DNA of 64,000 nt, taken from Polaribacter sp. ALD11 (GTDB taxonomy: Bacteria > Bacteroidota > Bacteroidia > Flavobacteriales > Flavobacteriaceae). The stretch covers positions 3,372,501 to 3,436,500 of the forward strand of contig NZ_CP025119.1 of the NCBI RefSeq assembly GCF_002831685.1, in the 5' to 3' direction. The position numbers were made by a program, and so were the translations under genes. Positions 18,136 through 27,248 of this stretch are shown in pieces. Numbering within the stretch: the stretch's first letter is position 1; each line of letters opens with the position of its first letter. The notes beneath the pieces are model-generated. The model made no database searches, had not been told where the DNA came from, and saw only the letters and a program-made list of their open reading frames with translations.

Positions 18136-18822
18136 ATGGAAAAATTAACGATTAAATCTTGGGCTTTAGATGATAGACCAAGAGAAAAATTATTAGCTAA
18201 AGGTAAATCTGTTTTATCTGATGCTGAGTTAATTGCGATTTTAATAGGTTCTGGTAACAGAGAAGAAAGTGCAGTGGCTTTGTCTAAACGAATTTTACAA
18301 TCTGTAAACGGAAACATTAATGAGCTAGCAAAACTATCTGTAGAAAAACTGATAGAATTTAAGGGGATTGGAGAGGCAAAAGCGATAAGTATTATTACTG
18401 CGTTAGAATTGGGTAAAAGAAGACAATTAGAGGTTGCTTTAGAGAAACCAAAAATTACAAGTAGTAAAGATGTTGCAAATGTAATGCAATCTATTATTGG
18501 AGATTTAGAGCATGAAGAATTTTGGGTGTTGTTTCTAAACAACTCTAATAAAGTAATGGCAAAATCTCAAATTAGTAAAGGAGGTTTAACTGCAACCGTA
18601 GTAGATGTAAGATTGGTGTTTAAAAGAGCTTTAGAGCTGGCCTCAGTTGCAATTATTGTTTGTCACAACCATCCTTCAGGAAAATTAGCGCCCAGTAATG
18701 CAGACAGGCAGTTAACGCAGAAAGTTAAAGAAGCTGGAACTACTTTAGATATTAAACTATTGGATCATTTAATAGTTACCGAAAAAGCGTATTTTAGCTT
18801 TGCAGATGAAGGCATTTTATAA
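18136..18822 (+). CDS. radC: RadC family JAMM-fold protein
   Basis: 228 residues. An N-terminal helix-hairpin-helix region (about 66-90, KLIEFKGIGEAKA) is followed by a JAMM/MPN metalloprotease-like domain with His177, His179 and Asp190 in HNHPSGKLAPSNAD and Glu in LEHEEFW. The family is named for DNA repair but that role is disputed; the JAMM metal site suggests a hydrolase. The length is normal for chromosomal RadC. It stands alone, divergent from trkA; a near-consensus TACATTTA at 18113 may serve as its -7 box. Confidence 0.92.
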   Translation: MEKLTIKSWALDDRPREKLLAKGKSVLSDAELIAILIGSGNREESAVALSKRILQSVNGNINELAKLSVEKLIEFKGIGEAKAISIITALELGKRRQLEVALEKPKITSSKDVANVMQSIIGDLEHEEFWVLFLNNSNKVMAKSQISKGGLTATVVDVRLVFKRALELASVAIIVCHNHPSGKLAPSNADRQLTQKVKEAGTTLDIKLLDHLIVTEKAYFSFADEGIL

Positions 18823-18898
18823 TGAAAGATTGTATTTTAGTTTTTTAGAAAAAGCCGACTAGAAATGACTAACTGAAGACTGCCAACTAAATGAAAAA

Positions 18899-20203
18899 AT
18901 GATATTAGTTTATACACATAAAATTACACCAAGAGTTCGTTATATCTTTAAGCATATTTTAACAAGAACCCTTTTAATTCCTGTTACTTTTACTACTAAA
19001 GTAGAAGAGTTTGTTGCACACAATGGTCCGAAATTAACGTACACGAAATCACCATTAGGAAATGAGTTTTTTATAAAAAGTAACGATTTATTATTTGAAC
19101 AAGGTGTAAACGATTTAGAGATAAACATGCAGAAATGGGAAGAAGTTTCTTGTTTTTTTAGAGCGGGAAGTAAATCTGAAATTCCTTATGATATTTTTGC
19201 AGCAAGTTTCTATTTAATTTCTCGTTATGAAGAGTATTTGCCACACGTAAAAGATATTCATGGGCGTTATACAGCGTCGGAAAGTTTGGCTTATAAAAAC
19301 GACTTTCTAGAAAAACCAGTTGTAGATATTTGGGCTTACAAATTATTAGCAAAATTAAAAGAAAAATTTCCAGACTATGAATATAAAAATAGAACTTATA
19401 ATTATATCTCTACCGTAGACATAGACAATGCTTTTGCATATAAATATAAAAATTTTATTAGAACAGTTGGTGGTTTTATAACGGATTTATTTAAATTTAG
19501 ACTACTAAATATCTGGTATAGACTCACAGTAATTTTAAATATAAAAAGAGATCCTTTCGATAATTTTCAGAAAATATTGAATATTAAAAATACAAAAGAT
19601 ATTAAAACTATTTTTTTCTGTTCTATTGGAGATTACACCACTTTTGACACCAATGTTTCTGCAGCCAAAAATAAATATAGATTGCTTATAAAAGAGTTGG
19701 TAGATTATGCTAGTGTTGGTTTACATCCATCTTACTTTACCATGCAAAATGCAGCCCTTTTAAAGAAAGAAAAAGAACGATTAGAAAGTATTACAAACAC
19801 GCCAATTATTAGGTCTAGACAGCACTATTTACGTTTTAACTTGCCAGAAACCTATCAGCAATTAATAGATTTAGAGATCGAAGAAGATCATTCTATGGGA
19901 TATGCAAGTAAAGTTGGTTTTAGAGCAAGTACATGTACACCTTTTTATTTTTATGATTTAGATTTTGAAATTCAAACACCATTAAAAGTGTTTCCTTTTG
20001 CTTTGATGGATACTACATTAAACGATTATTTAAAAATTACACCAAAACAATCTTTAGGGAAAATTAGAGATTTAAGAAACGAAGTGAAAGCAGTAAACGG
20101 AACCTTTATTACGTTGTTTCATAATGAAAGTTTAAGCAATCATTTGCGTTGGAGAGGTTGGAAGCGCTTGTATGAATCTATGATAAAAATTGCCATTTCT
20201 TAG
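18899..20203 (+). CDS. Polysaccharide-deacetylase-fold protein (DUF7033 type)
   Basis: 434 residues, no signal peptide. The N-terminal 150 residues match the extra domain (recalled as DUF7033) that precedes a degenerate deacetylase barrel in Bacteroidota. The barrel begins YISTVDIDNAFAYK (metal-type Asp174 and Asp176) and continues with VGLHPSYF (His276) and RQHYLRF. These replace the standard TFDDG and HxxxH motifs, so deacetylation is plausible but not assured. The next gene starts two bases after its stop. With the following GNAT, deacetylase, methyltransferase and flippase genes it belongs to a surface-polysaccharide island. Confidence 0.75.
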   Translation: MILVYTHKITPRVRYIFKHILTRTLLIPVTFTTKVEEFVAHNGPKLTYTKSPLGNEFFIKSNDLLFEQGVNDLEINMQKWEEVSCFFRAGSKSEIPYDIFAASFYLISRYEEYLPHVKDIHGRYTASESLAYKNDFLEKPVVDIWAYKLLAKLKEKFPDYEYKNRTYNYISTVDIDNAFAYKYKNFIRTVGGFITDLFKFRLLNIWYRLTVILNIKRDPFDNFQKILNIKNTKDIKTIFFCSIGDYTTFDTNVSAAKNKYRLLIKELVDYASVGLHPSYFTMQNAALLKKEKERLESITNTPIIRSRQHYLRFNLPETYQQLIDLEIEEDHSMGYASKVGFRASTCTPFYFYDLDFEIQTPLKVFPFALMDTTLNDYLKITPKQSLGKIRDLRNEVKAVNGTFITLFHNESLSNHLRWRGWKRLYESMIKIAIS

Positions 20204-20204
20204 C

Positions 20205-21089
20205 ATGATTAGTTACGTTAAAAGACAAGATTTAGACATTGAAAAGTACGATGACTGTATAGAAAAATCTGTTCAATCTAGAATCTATGCATTTTCTTGG
20301 TATTTAGATATTGTTGCTGATAATTGGGATGTTTTGGTTTTGGAGGATTATGAAGCTGTGATGCCAATTCCTTGGAGAAAAAAATATGGAATAAAATATG
20401 TTAGCCAGCCTCATTTTTGCCAGCAATTAGGTGTTTTTTCGAAGGGAATTATTACTGAAGAATTACAAAAGAAAATGTTAAAAAAGATTCCTAAAAAGTT
20501 TGTGAAAATTACTTTGAATCTTAATAGTTATTCTTTTTTTTTATCAAAAATGCTAGAAAGAAAGAATTATATTTTGCTAATTAAAGAATCATACGAAGAA
20601 AATTATAAAGATTTTAATAAAAATAGAAAAAGAGTATTAAGAAAAATAAAGGATTCTTCGATGTATATAGATAATGTAGAATTTAATACACTTCTGGAAA
20701 TCGCAAAAAAAGACTATAATCATTTAATTTATAAAGATTCAGATTACAAAAAGTTAAATAAATTGATTTCTATCTCACAAAATAGTGATACAGGATTTAT
20801 GAAAGGAGTGTACAATGAAAATGATCAAGTAGTTGGTGGAGTTTTTTTTCTTAAGAGTAGAAGTAGGTTGATTTATTTATTTTCAGTAATGACAACAGAA
20901 GGGAAGAAACTTAATGCAGCTACTTTTTTAATTTCGCATGTATTAAAAAAATATCAAAATAAAAACTATATATTAGATTTTGAAGGTTCAATGAATAAAG
21001 GAATCGCTAACTTTTTTAGAAGTTTTGGTGCAAAAGAAGAGGTCTACAAAGAATTAAAAACAAATGCGATTCAAAGAATTATTTTTTAA
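20205..21089 (+). CDS. GNAT/FemAB-like acyltransferase
   Basis: 294 residues. Resembles GNAT-fold proteins found next to deacetylases in Bacteroidota polysaccharide loci. Seen: an N-terminal half with AFSWYLDIVADNWDVLVLEDYEAVMPIPWRKK split over two strands, and a C-terminal acyltransferase-like half with VVGGVFFLKSRSRLIYLFS and a FEGSMNKGIANFFRSFGA segment of the FemAB/GNAT kind. The ATG at 20205 follows the upstream stop after one base; an upstream TTG at 20190 would overlap the previous gene and is less likely. The end overlaps the next start by 26 bases. Acyl donor and acceptor cannot be read. Confidence 0.65.
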   Translation: MISYVKRQDLDIEKYDDCIEKSVQSRIYAFSWYLDIVADNWDVLVLEDYEAVMPIPWRKKYGIKYVSQPHFCQQLGVFSKGIITEELQKKMLKKIPKKFVKITLNLNSYSFFLSKMLERKNYILLIKESYEENYKDFNKNRKRVLRKIKDSSMYIDNVEFNTLLEIAKKDYNHLIYKDSDYKKLNKLISISQNSDTGFMKGVYNENDQVVGGVFFLKSRSRLIYLFSVMTTEGKKLNAATFLISHVLKKYQNKNYILDFEGSMNKGIANFFRSFGAKEEVYKELKTNAIQRIIF

Positions 21090-22059
21090 AATTAGCTTTA
21101 TCTATAATTTTATTCCATTAAAATTATTAATGAAGCTTTCTGGGAAAAAAAATATTTACCCTTTTTATCATATAGTTAATGATACAAATGGATTAACTAA
21201 ACATCTTTATACTGCAAAGAACAAGATAGATTTTATTAAAGATTTAAAATATTTTAAAAAGCACTTTAATTCTATTTCATTACCTGATTTGATTAAAAAA
21301 AATGATAGTAAAAATTACAGATTCCTTTTAACCTTTGATGACGGGTTGAAAAACTTTTTTACAACAGTAGCTCCAATACTTTTAAAAGAAAAAATATTTG
21401 CTATTAATTTCTTAAATTCAAACTTTATTGACAACAAAGAATTATTTTTTCGATTTAAGGCCAATTTACTTATCAATGAAATCTCGAAACAAAAATTAAT
21501 TTTCAATCAGAAAGCTAAATTGAATCAGATAATAGACAAACCAATTTTAAGTTATTTAAAAAATGCGACTTATAATGACGATAAAAAAATTAATAAAATA
21601 GCTGAAATCTTGAATTTTTCATTTAGTGAATTTTTGGAAAAAGAAAAACCTTATTTATCTACTAAACAGATAAATGATCTTATTAATAAGGGGTTTTATT
21701 TTGGAGGTCATAGTAAATCTCATCCTTATTATGCAAATATAGATTTTAAAGACCAATATATTGAAACTTTAGAAAGTGTAAATTATATTCAAAAAAAATT
21801 TAATTTAAAATATAAATTTTTCTCATTTCCCTTTTCTGATAATAACGTTTCTAAAAAGTTTTTTAAAAAAATGAATGAAGAAAATATTATAACATTTGGC
21901 ACAGCAGGATTAAAAGATGATACTAATATTTTAAATCATTATCAAAGAATCCCTATGGAATACAATTCTAAATATTCCGCAGAAACTATCATAAAAGGAG
22001 AGTTGATTTATTACATATTAAAAAAAATATTTAAAAAAAATGAAATAGTAAGATTATAA
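21064..22059 (+). CDS. NodB-type polysaccharide deacetylase
   Basis: 331 residues. A carbohydrate-esterase family 4 fold that removes N- or O-acetyl groups from surface polysaccharide. Seen: LTFDDG with the Asp pair at 92-93, then GGHSKSHP with His216 and His220 (the HxxxH zinc motif), and SFPFSDN. It lacks a cleavable signal; the hydrophobic N-terminus is short. The ATG at 21064 lies inside the previous gene, indicating coupling. The sequence is notably Lys/Asn/Ile rich and more A+T rich than the housekeeping genes, as is common in surface-glycan loci. Confidence 0.82.
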   Translation: MRFKELFFKISFIYNFIPLKLLMKLSGKKNIYPFYHIVNDTNGLTKHLYTAKNKIDFIKDLKYFKKHFNSISLPDLIKKNDSKNYRFLLTFDDGLKNFFTTVAPILLKEKIFAINFLNSNFIDNKELFFRFKANLLINEISKQKLIFNQKAKLNQIIDKPILSYLKNATYNDDKKINKIAEILNFSFSEFLEKEKPYLSTKQINDLINKGFYFGGHSKSHPYYANIDFKDQYIETLESVNYIQKKFNLKYKFFSFPFSDNNVSKKFFKKMNEENIITFGTAGLKDDTNILNHYQRIPMEYNSKYSAETIIKGELIYYILKKIFKKNEIVRL

Positions 22060-22061
22060 AT

Positions 22062-22838
22062 TTACTGTTGTTCTTTTCTGAATAAAAACAAGACTCCGCT
22101 ATTTTGAAGGCCGTATTGTTTTATTTTTTCCTCAGTCAATACTTTTTTTGGGTCGTATACTTCAAAAGTAAATCCTTCTTCTACAAAACGATTAGTAAAA
22201 TCTTTTCCATAGCACCTCATTAAATAATGTTTTCCGTAAGTTTTAAACCTTTCTTTGTCTGTTGTTATTGTAAAATCTTCTAAAGTATTTTCAAAAATTT
22301 CAAAAATATATTCTTGTAGTATTAAAGTTCCTCCAAATTTTAAAACTCGATATAGCTCTTTAATTGCTTGAATGTCATTTTTAACTACAGAAAGTACATG
22401 ACTACATAATACAACATCAAAATAATTACTATTATATTTAATATTAGTAATGTCTACTACTTCCATAGCTAGAGATTTGTCAATATCTCCACTAATATAA
22501 TTTACTAAAGATTTTTTTTTTAGTTTATCTTCTATTACTTTTGATGGAGCAAAATGAAGAATAGAAGTATTTTTAAGATATTTTGAATCTTTTAAAAACC
22601 CCCATAACATTCTTGTTCTTTCTAATGATAAACAATAAGGACATCTTGCATTTTCTCTTTTTTTATAATCACCATAAGCTAAAAATTTAGAAAAATTCTT
22701 ATTACAACAATTACAAGAAACGTTGTTTCCTTTATCAAATATTAGCTTTACCTTCCAAGTTTTCCAATACAAATTATGTATGCTAGCTCTAAAATATTTA
22801 GGTAAGATAAATTGATATATTTTTTTTAAATAAGACAT
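22062..22838 (-). CDS. Class I SAM methyltransferase with N-terminal zinc-binding cysteines
   Basis: 258 residues. The N-terminus has a likely zinc ribbon: Cys42, Cys44, Cys45 and the CPYC pair Cys66/Cys69. The Rossmann methyltransferase core follows (SILHFAPSK, ISGDIDKS, FDVVLCSHVLSVV, LYRVLKFGGTLILQE). The fused Cys motif resembles small SAM enzymes found in O-antigen and glycan clusters. It lies on the opposite strand to its neighbours, converging with the deacetylase (2-base gap) and diverging from the flippase (53 bases). Substrate unknown; membership of the glycan island is inferred from position. Confidence 0.75.
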   Translation of the reverse strand: MSYLKKIYQFILPKYFRASIHNLYWKTWKVKLIFDKGNNVSCNCCNKNFSKFLAYGDYKKRENARCPYCLSLERTRMLWGFLKDSKYLKNTSILHFAPSKVIEDKLKKKSLVNYISGDIDKSLAMEVVDITNIKYNSNYFDVVLCSHVLSVVKNDIQAIKELYRVLKFGGTLILQEYIFEIFENTLEDFTITTDKERFKTYGKHYLMRCYGKDFTNRFVEEGFTFEVYDPKKVLTEEKIKQYGLQNSGVLFLFRKEQQ

Positions 22839-22891
22839 ATTTAATTTTAGATAACAATATTAATAAATATCTTACTTTTATAGCCAGAATT

Positions 22892-24151
22892 ATGAAAATA
22901 AATTTTAAGTCATTTTCTCATTTTTTTACTTTAACCATAGGAAGTGCTTTTTCTTTAGTTATAAATATTTTAGCATTATTAGTTTTTTCTAGAATATATT
23001 CTAAAGAACAATTTGGCGATTATGCAATTTTAATTTCTGTTGTTAGTATTCTATCTATTTTGGGTACATTCAGACTAGAACATTTAATTGTTTTACAAAA
23101 AACAAGTATAGAAGCTGCCTATCTGTCTCGCGTTTGTATAAGAATAATTAAATTCTTTTCTTTAATAACTTTATTTTTATCTCTGTTATTTTTTGTTTTA
23201 TCAATTCCTTTTTTTAACCAACATCCATTTATGTGGTTGCTATTACCAGTATCTATATTTTCCTTATCACATATTATGATTTTTTTGTCATGGAATAATA
23301 AAATAAAAAATTACAAGCTAATTTCTAATTATAAAATACTTCAATCATTAATTGTTACTATTTCAGGTGTTTTGTTAGGTTTTTTTTTCAACGATTTTGG
23401 TCTTGTGTTTTCTTACGTTTTTGGGTTAATAGTATCTTTCTTATTTTTTAATATTAATTATAAAAAAGCTACTCGTAAATTTTATTTTAATTCTATAAAT
23501 AATACTGATGTTAAAAATGTTTTTAAAGAGAATAAAGTGTATGTAAAAAACTCATTTGGTTTAGAATTTTTTAATACTATAAGTAAATATATACCTAATT
23601 TTATTTTAAATGCATATTATGGAAGTGCAATTGTTGGAGTCTATGACATGGCTCTAAAGATATTGCACATTCCAAAAAATATTATTAGTACAAATATTGG
23701 AGAATTATATTATCAAAAAGCATCTGTTTTCTATCATAAATCACCAAAGAAGTTCTCGAACTTATCCATTAAAACTTTTTTCATATTGTTTGCCTTTAGT
23801 GTTGTTTGTTATTTGCCTTTTATTCTTTTTGGTGAAGATTTGTTTGTTTTTGCTCTTGGTGTTAAATGGACAATGTCCGGTAAATTAAGTGAAATTATCG
23901 CTTTTTGGATATTGTTACTTTTTATTACTTCACCAGTGTCTTATATTTTTTACATTAAAAAGAAACTATCAAGATTATTTTTATTTATTTTTATCTCTTT
24001 TTTATGGAAAACTTTAATTCTATATTATTTAGCAATGAATTATCCTCAAGTAAAAGCTATTTTTAATTATACCTATATATGTGTTTGTTTGGAACTAATT
24101 TTGATTTTTTTGATTTTAAAACAAATGAAACTTCACAAAAAATTAACCTAA
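22892..24151 (+). CDS. Wzx-type polysaccharide flippase
   Basis: 419-residue inner-membrane protein with about 12 hydrophobic segments, of the MATE/oligosaccharide-flippase class that moves lipid-linked glycan units across the inner membrane. Seen: an N-terminal SFSHFFTLTIGSAFSLVINILALLV split by short loops and the YSKEQFGDYAILIS motif, common at loop 1 of Wzx proteins. A near-consensus TACTTTTA lies just upstream. No glycosyltransferase or polymerase gene is beside it, so either the glycan pathway is encoded elsewhere or the island is a remainder of one. Confidence 0.85.
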   Translation: MKINFKSFSHFFTLTIGSAFSLVINILALLVFSRIYSKEQFGDYAILISVVSILSILGTFRLEHLIVLQKTSIEAAYLSRVCIRIIKFFSLITLFLSLLFFVLSIPFFNQHPFMWLLLPVSIFSLSHIMIFLSWNNKIKNYKLISNYKILQSLIVTISGVLLGFFFNDFGLVFSYVFGLIVSFLFFNINYKKATRKFYFNSINNTDVKNVFKENKVYVKNSFGLEFFNTISKYIPNFILNAYYGSAIVGVYDMALKILHIPKNIISTNIGELYYQKASVFYHKSPKKFSNLSIKTFFILFAFSVVCYLPFILFGEDLFVFALGVKWTMSGKLSEIIAFWILLLFITSPVSYIFYIKKKLSRLFLFIFISFLWKTLILYYLAMNYPQVKAIFNYTYICVCLELILIFLILKQMKLHKKLT

Positions 24152-24531
24152 AATATATAGTAATCTTTTGATATCTAATAGCATTTATAAATTCTTATTA
24201 AAATTTGCTAAACATTTTAAGAAGTTTGTAATGATTTATGAGGTTTTTTAATTTCTTATACCCCTATTTATAGAACTAACCTTAGCAGATAGAGTTTACA
24301 ATTTTCGTTCCTAAAAAATAGAGTATATTTTTTACTTAAATCAATTATGATTGGCTATAACTCTAAAGCTGATATTAAAAAGAAACTTCAAAGGCACATA
24401 TAAAAGCTATCCATATCAATTTTGATGCTATTGTAATTAATAATAATGGAGTAATTTCAATTACTTCACTTTTAGTAATAAAACAATATATTTGACAACC
24501 TTAACGTTTTAAAATTTATTAAACTTATACT
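24152..24531. other. Intergenic stretch with no convincing gene
   Basis: 380 bases, very A+T rich. Several short frames are broken by stops; none has a recognisable product. The only clear element is a possible promoter near the right end (24487-24494). It may hold the decayed end of a former gene of the glycan island, but I cannot identify one. Confidence 0.5.
24487..24494 (+). promoter_or_regulatory. -7 promoter box for the lipoprotein-DUF5723 operon
   Basis: TATATTTG, a full match to TAnnTTTG, 37 bases before the ATG at 24532. No TTTG is seen 19 bases upstream. Confidence 0.5.
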
Positions 24532-25089
24532 ATGAAATTTTTAAAAAATGTGTTTCCCCTATTATGCACTATTTTATTTTTTTCTTGTTCTCAAACCTTA
24601 GATTTCGATCAATTAGACGGTTATACTATAAAACCTACCATTTCGACATCACTTACGTTTTTTACAATAGATGCAGCTAGTTTTGCCACAGCAGTAGGTG
24701 TCCCAATAATTACAGAGATTTCTGAAAAATCTGATTTTAAACTTTTTGAGAATAGTTTTATCAAACAAAATTTGATACAATTAGATTTTGATATAGAAGT
24801 TAGAAATGAGTTTAATAGAGATTTTACTATTGAAATTTTACTTTTAGATGAAGATGATACTATAATTTACACATTCAATGCATTTCTGGGTCTAAAAGTA
24901 GCGGCAAACAATCTAAATTTCAAGCATAAGGAAGTTATAGACATTGAGGCAAATCAAAATGTTAAGAATTTTACAAGAGTAGAAATTAAGTTAAGTTTAG
25001 ACGATAAGTTTACACCTTTAGATATATTAGATGTAGGTAGAATTAAATTCAAATCGGCAGCAACAATTTATTTAGAAGCTCCTTTGTAA
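24532..25089 (+). CDS. Lipoprotein, unknown family, partner of DUF5723 barrel
   Basis: 185-residue lipoprotein with lipobox FFSC, Cys19 being the predicted lipid site. The mature part is mainly beta (LDFDIEVRNEFNRDFTIEILLLD, LDVGRIKFKSAATIYLE) and resembles a small immunoglobulin-like fold. I do not recognise the family. One base separates it from the DUF5723 gene, and a 262-residue secreted protein follows that, so the three are probably one operon. A surface accessory to the barrel is the simplest reading. Confidence 0.7.
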   Translation: MKFLKNVFPLLCTILFFSCSQTLDFDQLDGYTIKPTISTSLTFFTIDAASFATAVGVPIITEISEKSDFKLFENSFIKQNLIQLDFDIEVRNEFNRDFTIEILLLDEDDTIIYTFNAFLGLKVAANNLNFKHKEVIDIEANQNVKNFTRVEIKLSLDDKFTPLDILDVGRIKFKSAATIYLEAPL

Positions 25090-25090
25090 T

Positions 25091-26458
25091 ATGAGAAAAA
25101 TAGGATTAATTTTATTTTTAGGAAGTATGTTCAATGTTTTTTCTCAGAACAAACAAGTTTTATACGATTTTGCAGGTTTACCACAAACATTGCTCCTAAA
25201 TCCAGGTTTAGAAACCAATTACAAATATCATGTTGGTCTGCCTTTACTATCTGGTTTTTCATTAGAATTTGGTACTACGGGTTTTGCAGTTTCAGATATT
25301 TTCGCAGTAGATAATAGAACCATCACAGATAAAATTAACACCGCTTTACAAAATATAGATTCTAGAGATTATCTAAAAATTTATTCTCAAATAGAAGTTT
25401 TTAGTGTTGGGTATCGGTTTGATGAAAAAACCTATCTAAGTTTAGGGTTTTATCATGAAGTGGATGGTATTAGTTATTTGCCTAAAGATATAATTACCCT
25501 TGCAAATGAAGGAAATACTACATATTTGAATAAAAATTTTAGTCTTTCTCAATTATTGTATAAGGTAGATGTATTAGGGGTAATCCACGCAGGAATCACA
25601 AGGAAAGTAAACGAGAAATTGACAATTGGTGGTCGTTTTAAAATTTATTCATCTGCTTTAAACTTAGAATCTACAAACAATTCAGGAACTTTTACAACGA
25701 ATCTAGGAGATAATAATACCTACATTCATCATTTAGATGATATAAATGTAGATTTTAAAACTTCTGGTCTAATCGAGAATAATGAGTATATAAATGATCC
25801 AAGTATTTTTTTAAAAAATACTTTTTTAGGAGGAAATCTAGGGTTAGGTATAGATTTTGGACTTACTTATAGCATATCACCACAATTACAGTTTTCGGGA
25901 AGTTTGTTAGATATTGGTTTTGTAAATCATAAAAAGAACATTAAAAATACAATAACAGAAGGTAGTTTTACTTTTGAAGGAATAGAGTTTGAGTATGATG
26001 CCAATAATAGTAGTTATTGGGAAGAATTAGATGCAGCTTTTAAAGAACAATTACCAACCATAGAAAATCAAGAATCTTATATTTCTTGGAGGCCTGCAAA
26101 ATTAAATGCAGCAATAAAATATAGCTTTGGTAATAAAAGAAGCAAATACTGTTATGATAGTACTTATAAAGATTTTTATACAGATGCTTTCGGTGCTCAA
26201 TTATATTCTGTATTTAGACCCTTGAGACAGCAATTTGCAATTACTGGGTTTTATGAAAAGTCTTTTTCTAATAAATTACATGCAAAACTTACCTATACGA
26301 TTGATGATTATTCATACTATAATCTTGGAGTAGGAGTTTCTGCTCAAATTTGGAAAATTAATTTTTACGGAATTCTTGATAATATTATGGAAATGTCTGA
26401 TATTTCGTCATCGAATAACGTTTCTTTACAATTCGGTTTTAACCTATTATTTAATTAA
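25091..26458 (+). CDS. DUF5723 family outer-membrane barrel protein
   Basis: 455 residues with a signal peptide (ends FNVFSQ). Features of DUF5723: LPQTLLLNPGLETNYKYHVGLPLLSG near the start (split at the Pro-Gly turn) and many barrel strands with long loops (LTIGGRFKIYSS, LQFSGSLLDIGFVNHK, FAITGFYEKSF, NLGVGVSAQIWKINFYG). It ends in an aromatic/Asn strand (VSLQFGFNLLFN). The family includes PorV/FadL-like barrels but has no known function. It lies between a lipoprotein and a secreted protein in one operon. Confidence 0.8.
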   Translation: MRKIGLILFLGSMFNVFSQNKQVLYDFAGLPQTLLLNPGLETNYKYHVGLPLLSGFSLEFGTTGFAVSDIFAVDNRTITDKINTALQNIDSRDYLKIYSQIEVFSVGYRFDEKTYLSLGFYHEVDGISYLPKDIITLANEGNTTYLNKNFSLSQLLYKVDVLGVIHAGITRKVNEKLTIGGRFKIYSSALNLESTNNSGTFTTNLGDNNTYIHHLDDINVDFKTSGLIENNEYINDPSIFLKNTFLGGNLGLGIDFGLTYSISPQLQFSGSLLDIGFVNHKKNIKNTITEGSFTFEGIEFEYDANNSSYWEELDAAFKEQLPTIENQESYISWRPAKLNAAIKYSFGNKRSKYCYDSTYKDFYTDAFGAQLYSVFRPLRQQFAITGFYEKSFSNKLHAKLTYTIDDYSYYNLGVGVSAQIWKINFYGILDNIMEMSDISSSNNVSLQFGFNLLFN

Positions 26459-26459
26459 A

Positions 26460-27248
26460 ATGAAAAATACACTAATAACGATATTTTTAATAGCCTCTAA
26501 CTTTCTTGCATTCGGACAAGAAAAAAAAGTAAACAATTACAAATATATAATTGTACCAGAGCGATTTAGTTTCCTTAAAAAGAACGACCAATACAAGACA
26601 AGTTCACTCACAAAATTCTTACTTAAAAAGAATGGTTTTACGGTGATTTTAGATTCAGAAGAGTACCCATTAGAGCTTAAAATCGATCCTTGTAAAGCGT
26701 TAAAAGTAAATGTAGTTGATAAGTCATCAATGTTTAAAACAAAGCTGATTATAGAATTAAATAATTGTTTTGATAATGTGGTTTATTCTTCTAAAGAAGG
26801 AGGAAGTAGGCATAAAGAATACAAGAAAAGCTTTCAAGAAGCAATTAGAAATGCGCATGAAAGCATGATTGATCTTAAATACGAAGCACTTACTAATGAA
26901 GCGGTAGTTAAACAAGAAAAGGTTATTAGCTCCCCTATTATGAGTAAGGAAGTAGTCGCAATAAAAAATACAGCAGTTCTAGTACCATCAAAACAAAAGG
27001 AAGTGAAACCTTCTGTAAGTAAGGATTTAAAATCATCGAATACTTTATATGCTCAACCAACTAAAAGTGGTTTTCAATTAATAAACTTAAAACCAGAGGT
27101 TGTTTTTTTAATTTTGAATACAAATCTTCAAGACGTATTTATTATTAGAGACAAAAATGGTTTACTTTATAAAAAAGGTACAAATTGGGTTGCTGAATTT
27201 TATGAAAATGATAAGTTGGTTAAGAAAAAATATCAAATTAAATTTTAA
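26460..27248 (+). CDS. Secreted protein of unknown function
   Basis: 262 residues, signal peptide ending LAFGQ. The ATG at 26460 follows the DUF5723 stop by one base; the longer reading frame back to 26376 lies inside that gene. The N-terminal domain (YIIVPERFSFLKKNDQYKTSS, split, then FLLKKNGFTVILDSEEYP) looks like a small alpha/beta periplasmic module; a Lys/Ser/Val-rich linker follows, then a terminal beta segment with DVFIIRDKNGLLYKKG. I do not recognise a family. It ends convergent with rarA, with a 4-base overlap. Confidence 0.65.
   Translation: MKNTLITIFLIASNFLAFGQEKKVNNYKYIIVPERFSFLKKNDQYKTSSLTKFLLKKNGFTVILDSEEYPLELKIDPCKALKVNVVDKSSMFKTKLIIELNNCFDNVVYSSKEGGSRHKEYKKSFQEAIRNAHESMIDLKYEALTNEAVVKQEKVISSPIMSKEVVAIKNTAVLVPSKQKEVKPSVSKDLKSSNTLYAQPTKSGFQLINLKPEVVFLILNTNLQDVFIIRDKNGLLYKKGTNWVAEFYENDKLVKKKYQIKF

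Noticed and set aside
18105..18542. 145-codon minus-strand frame over radC
   Set aside because: Covers the conserved radC coding sequence on the opposite strand; no known product.
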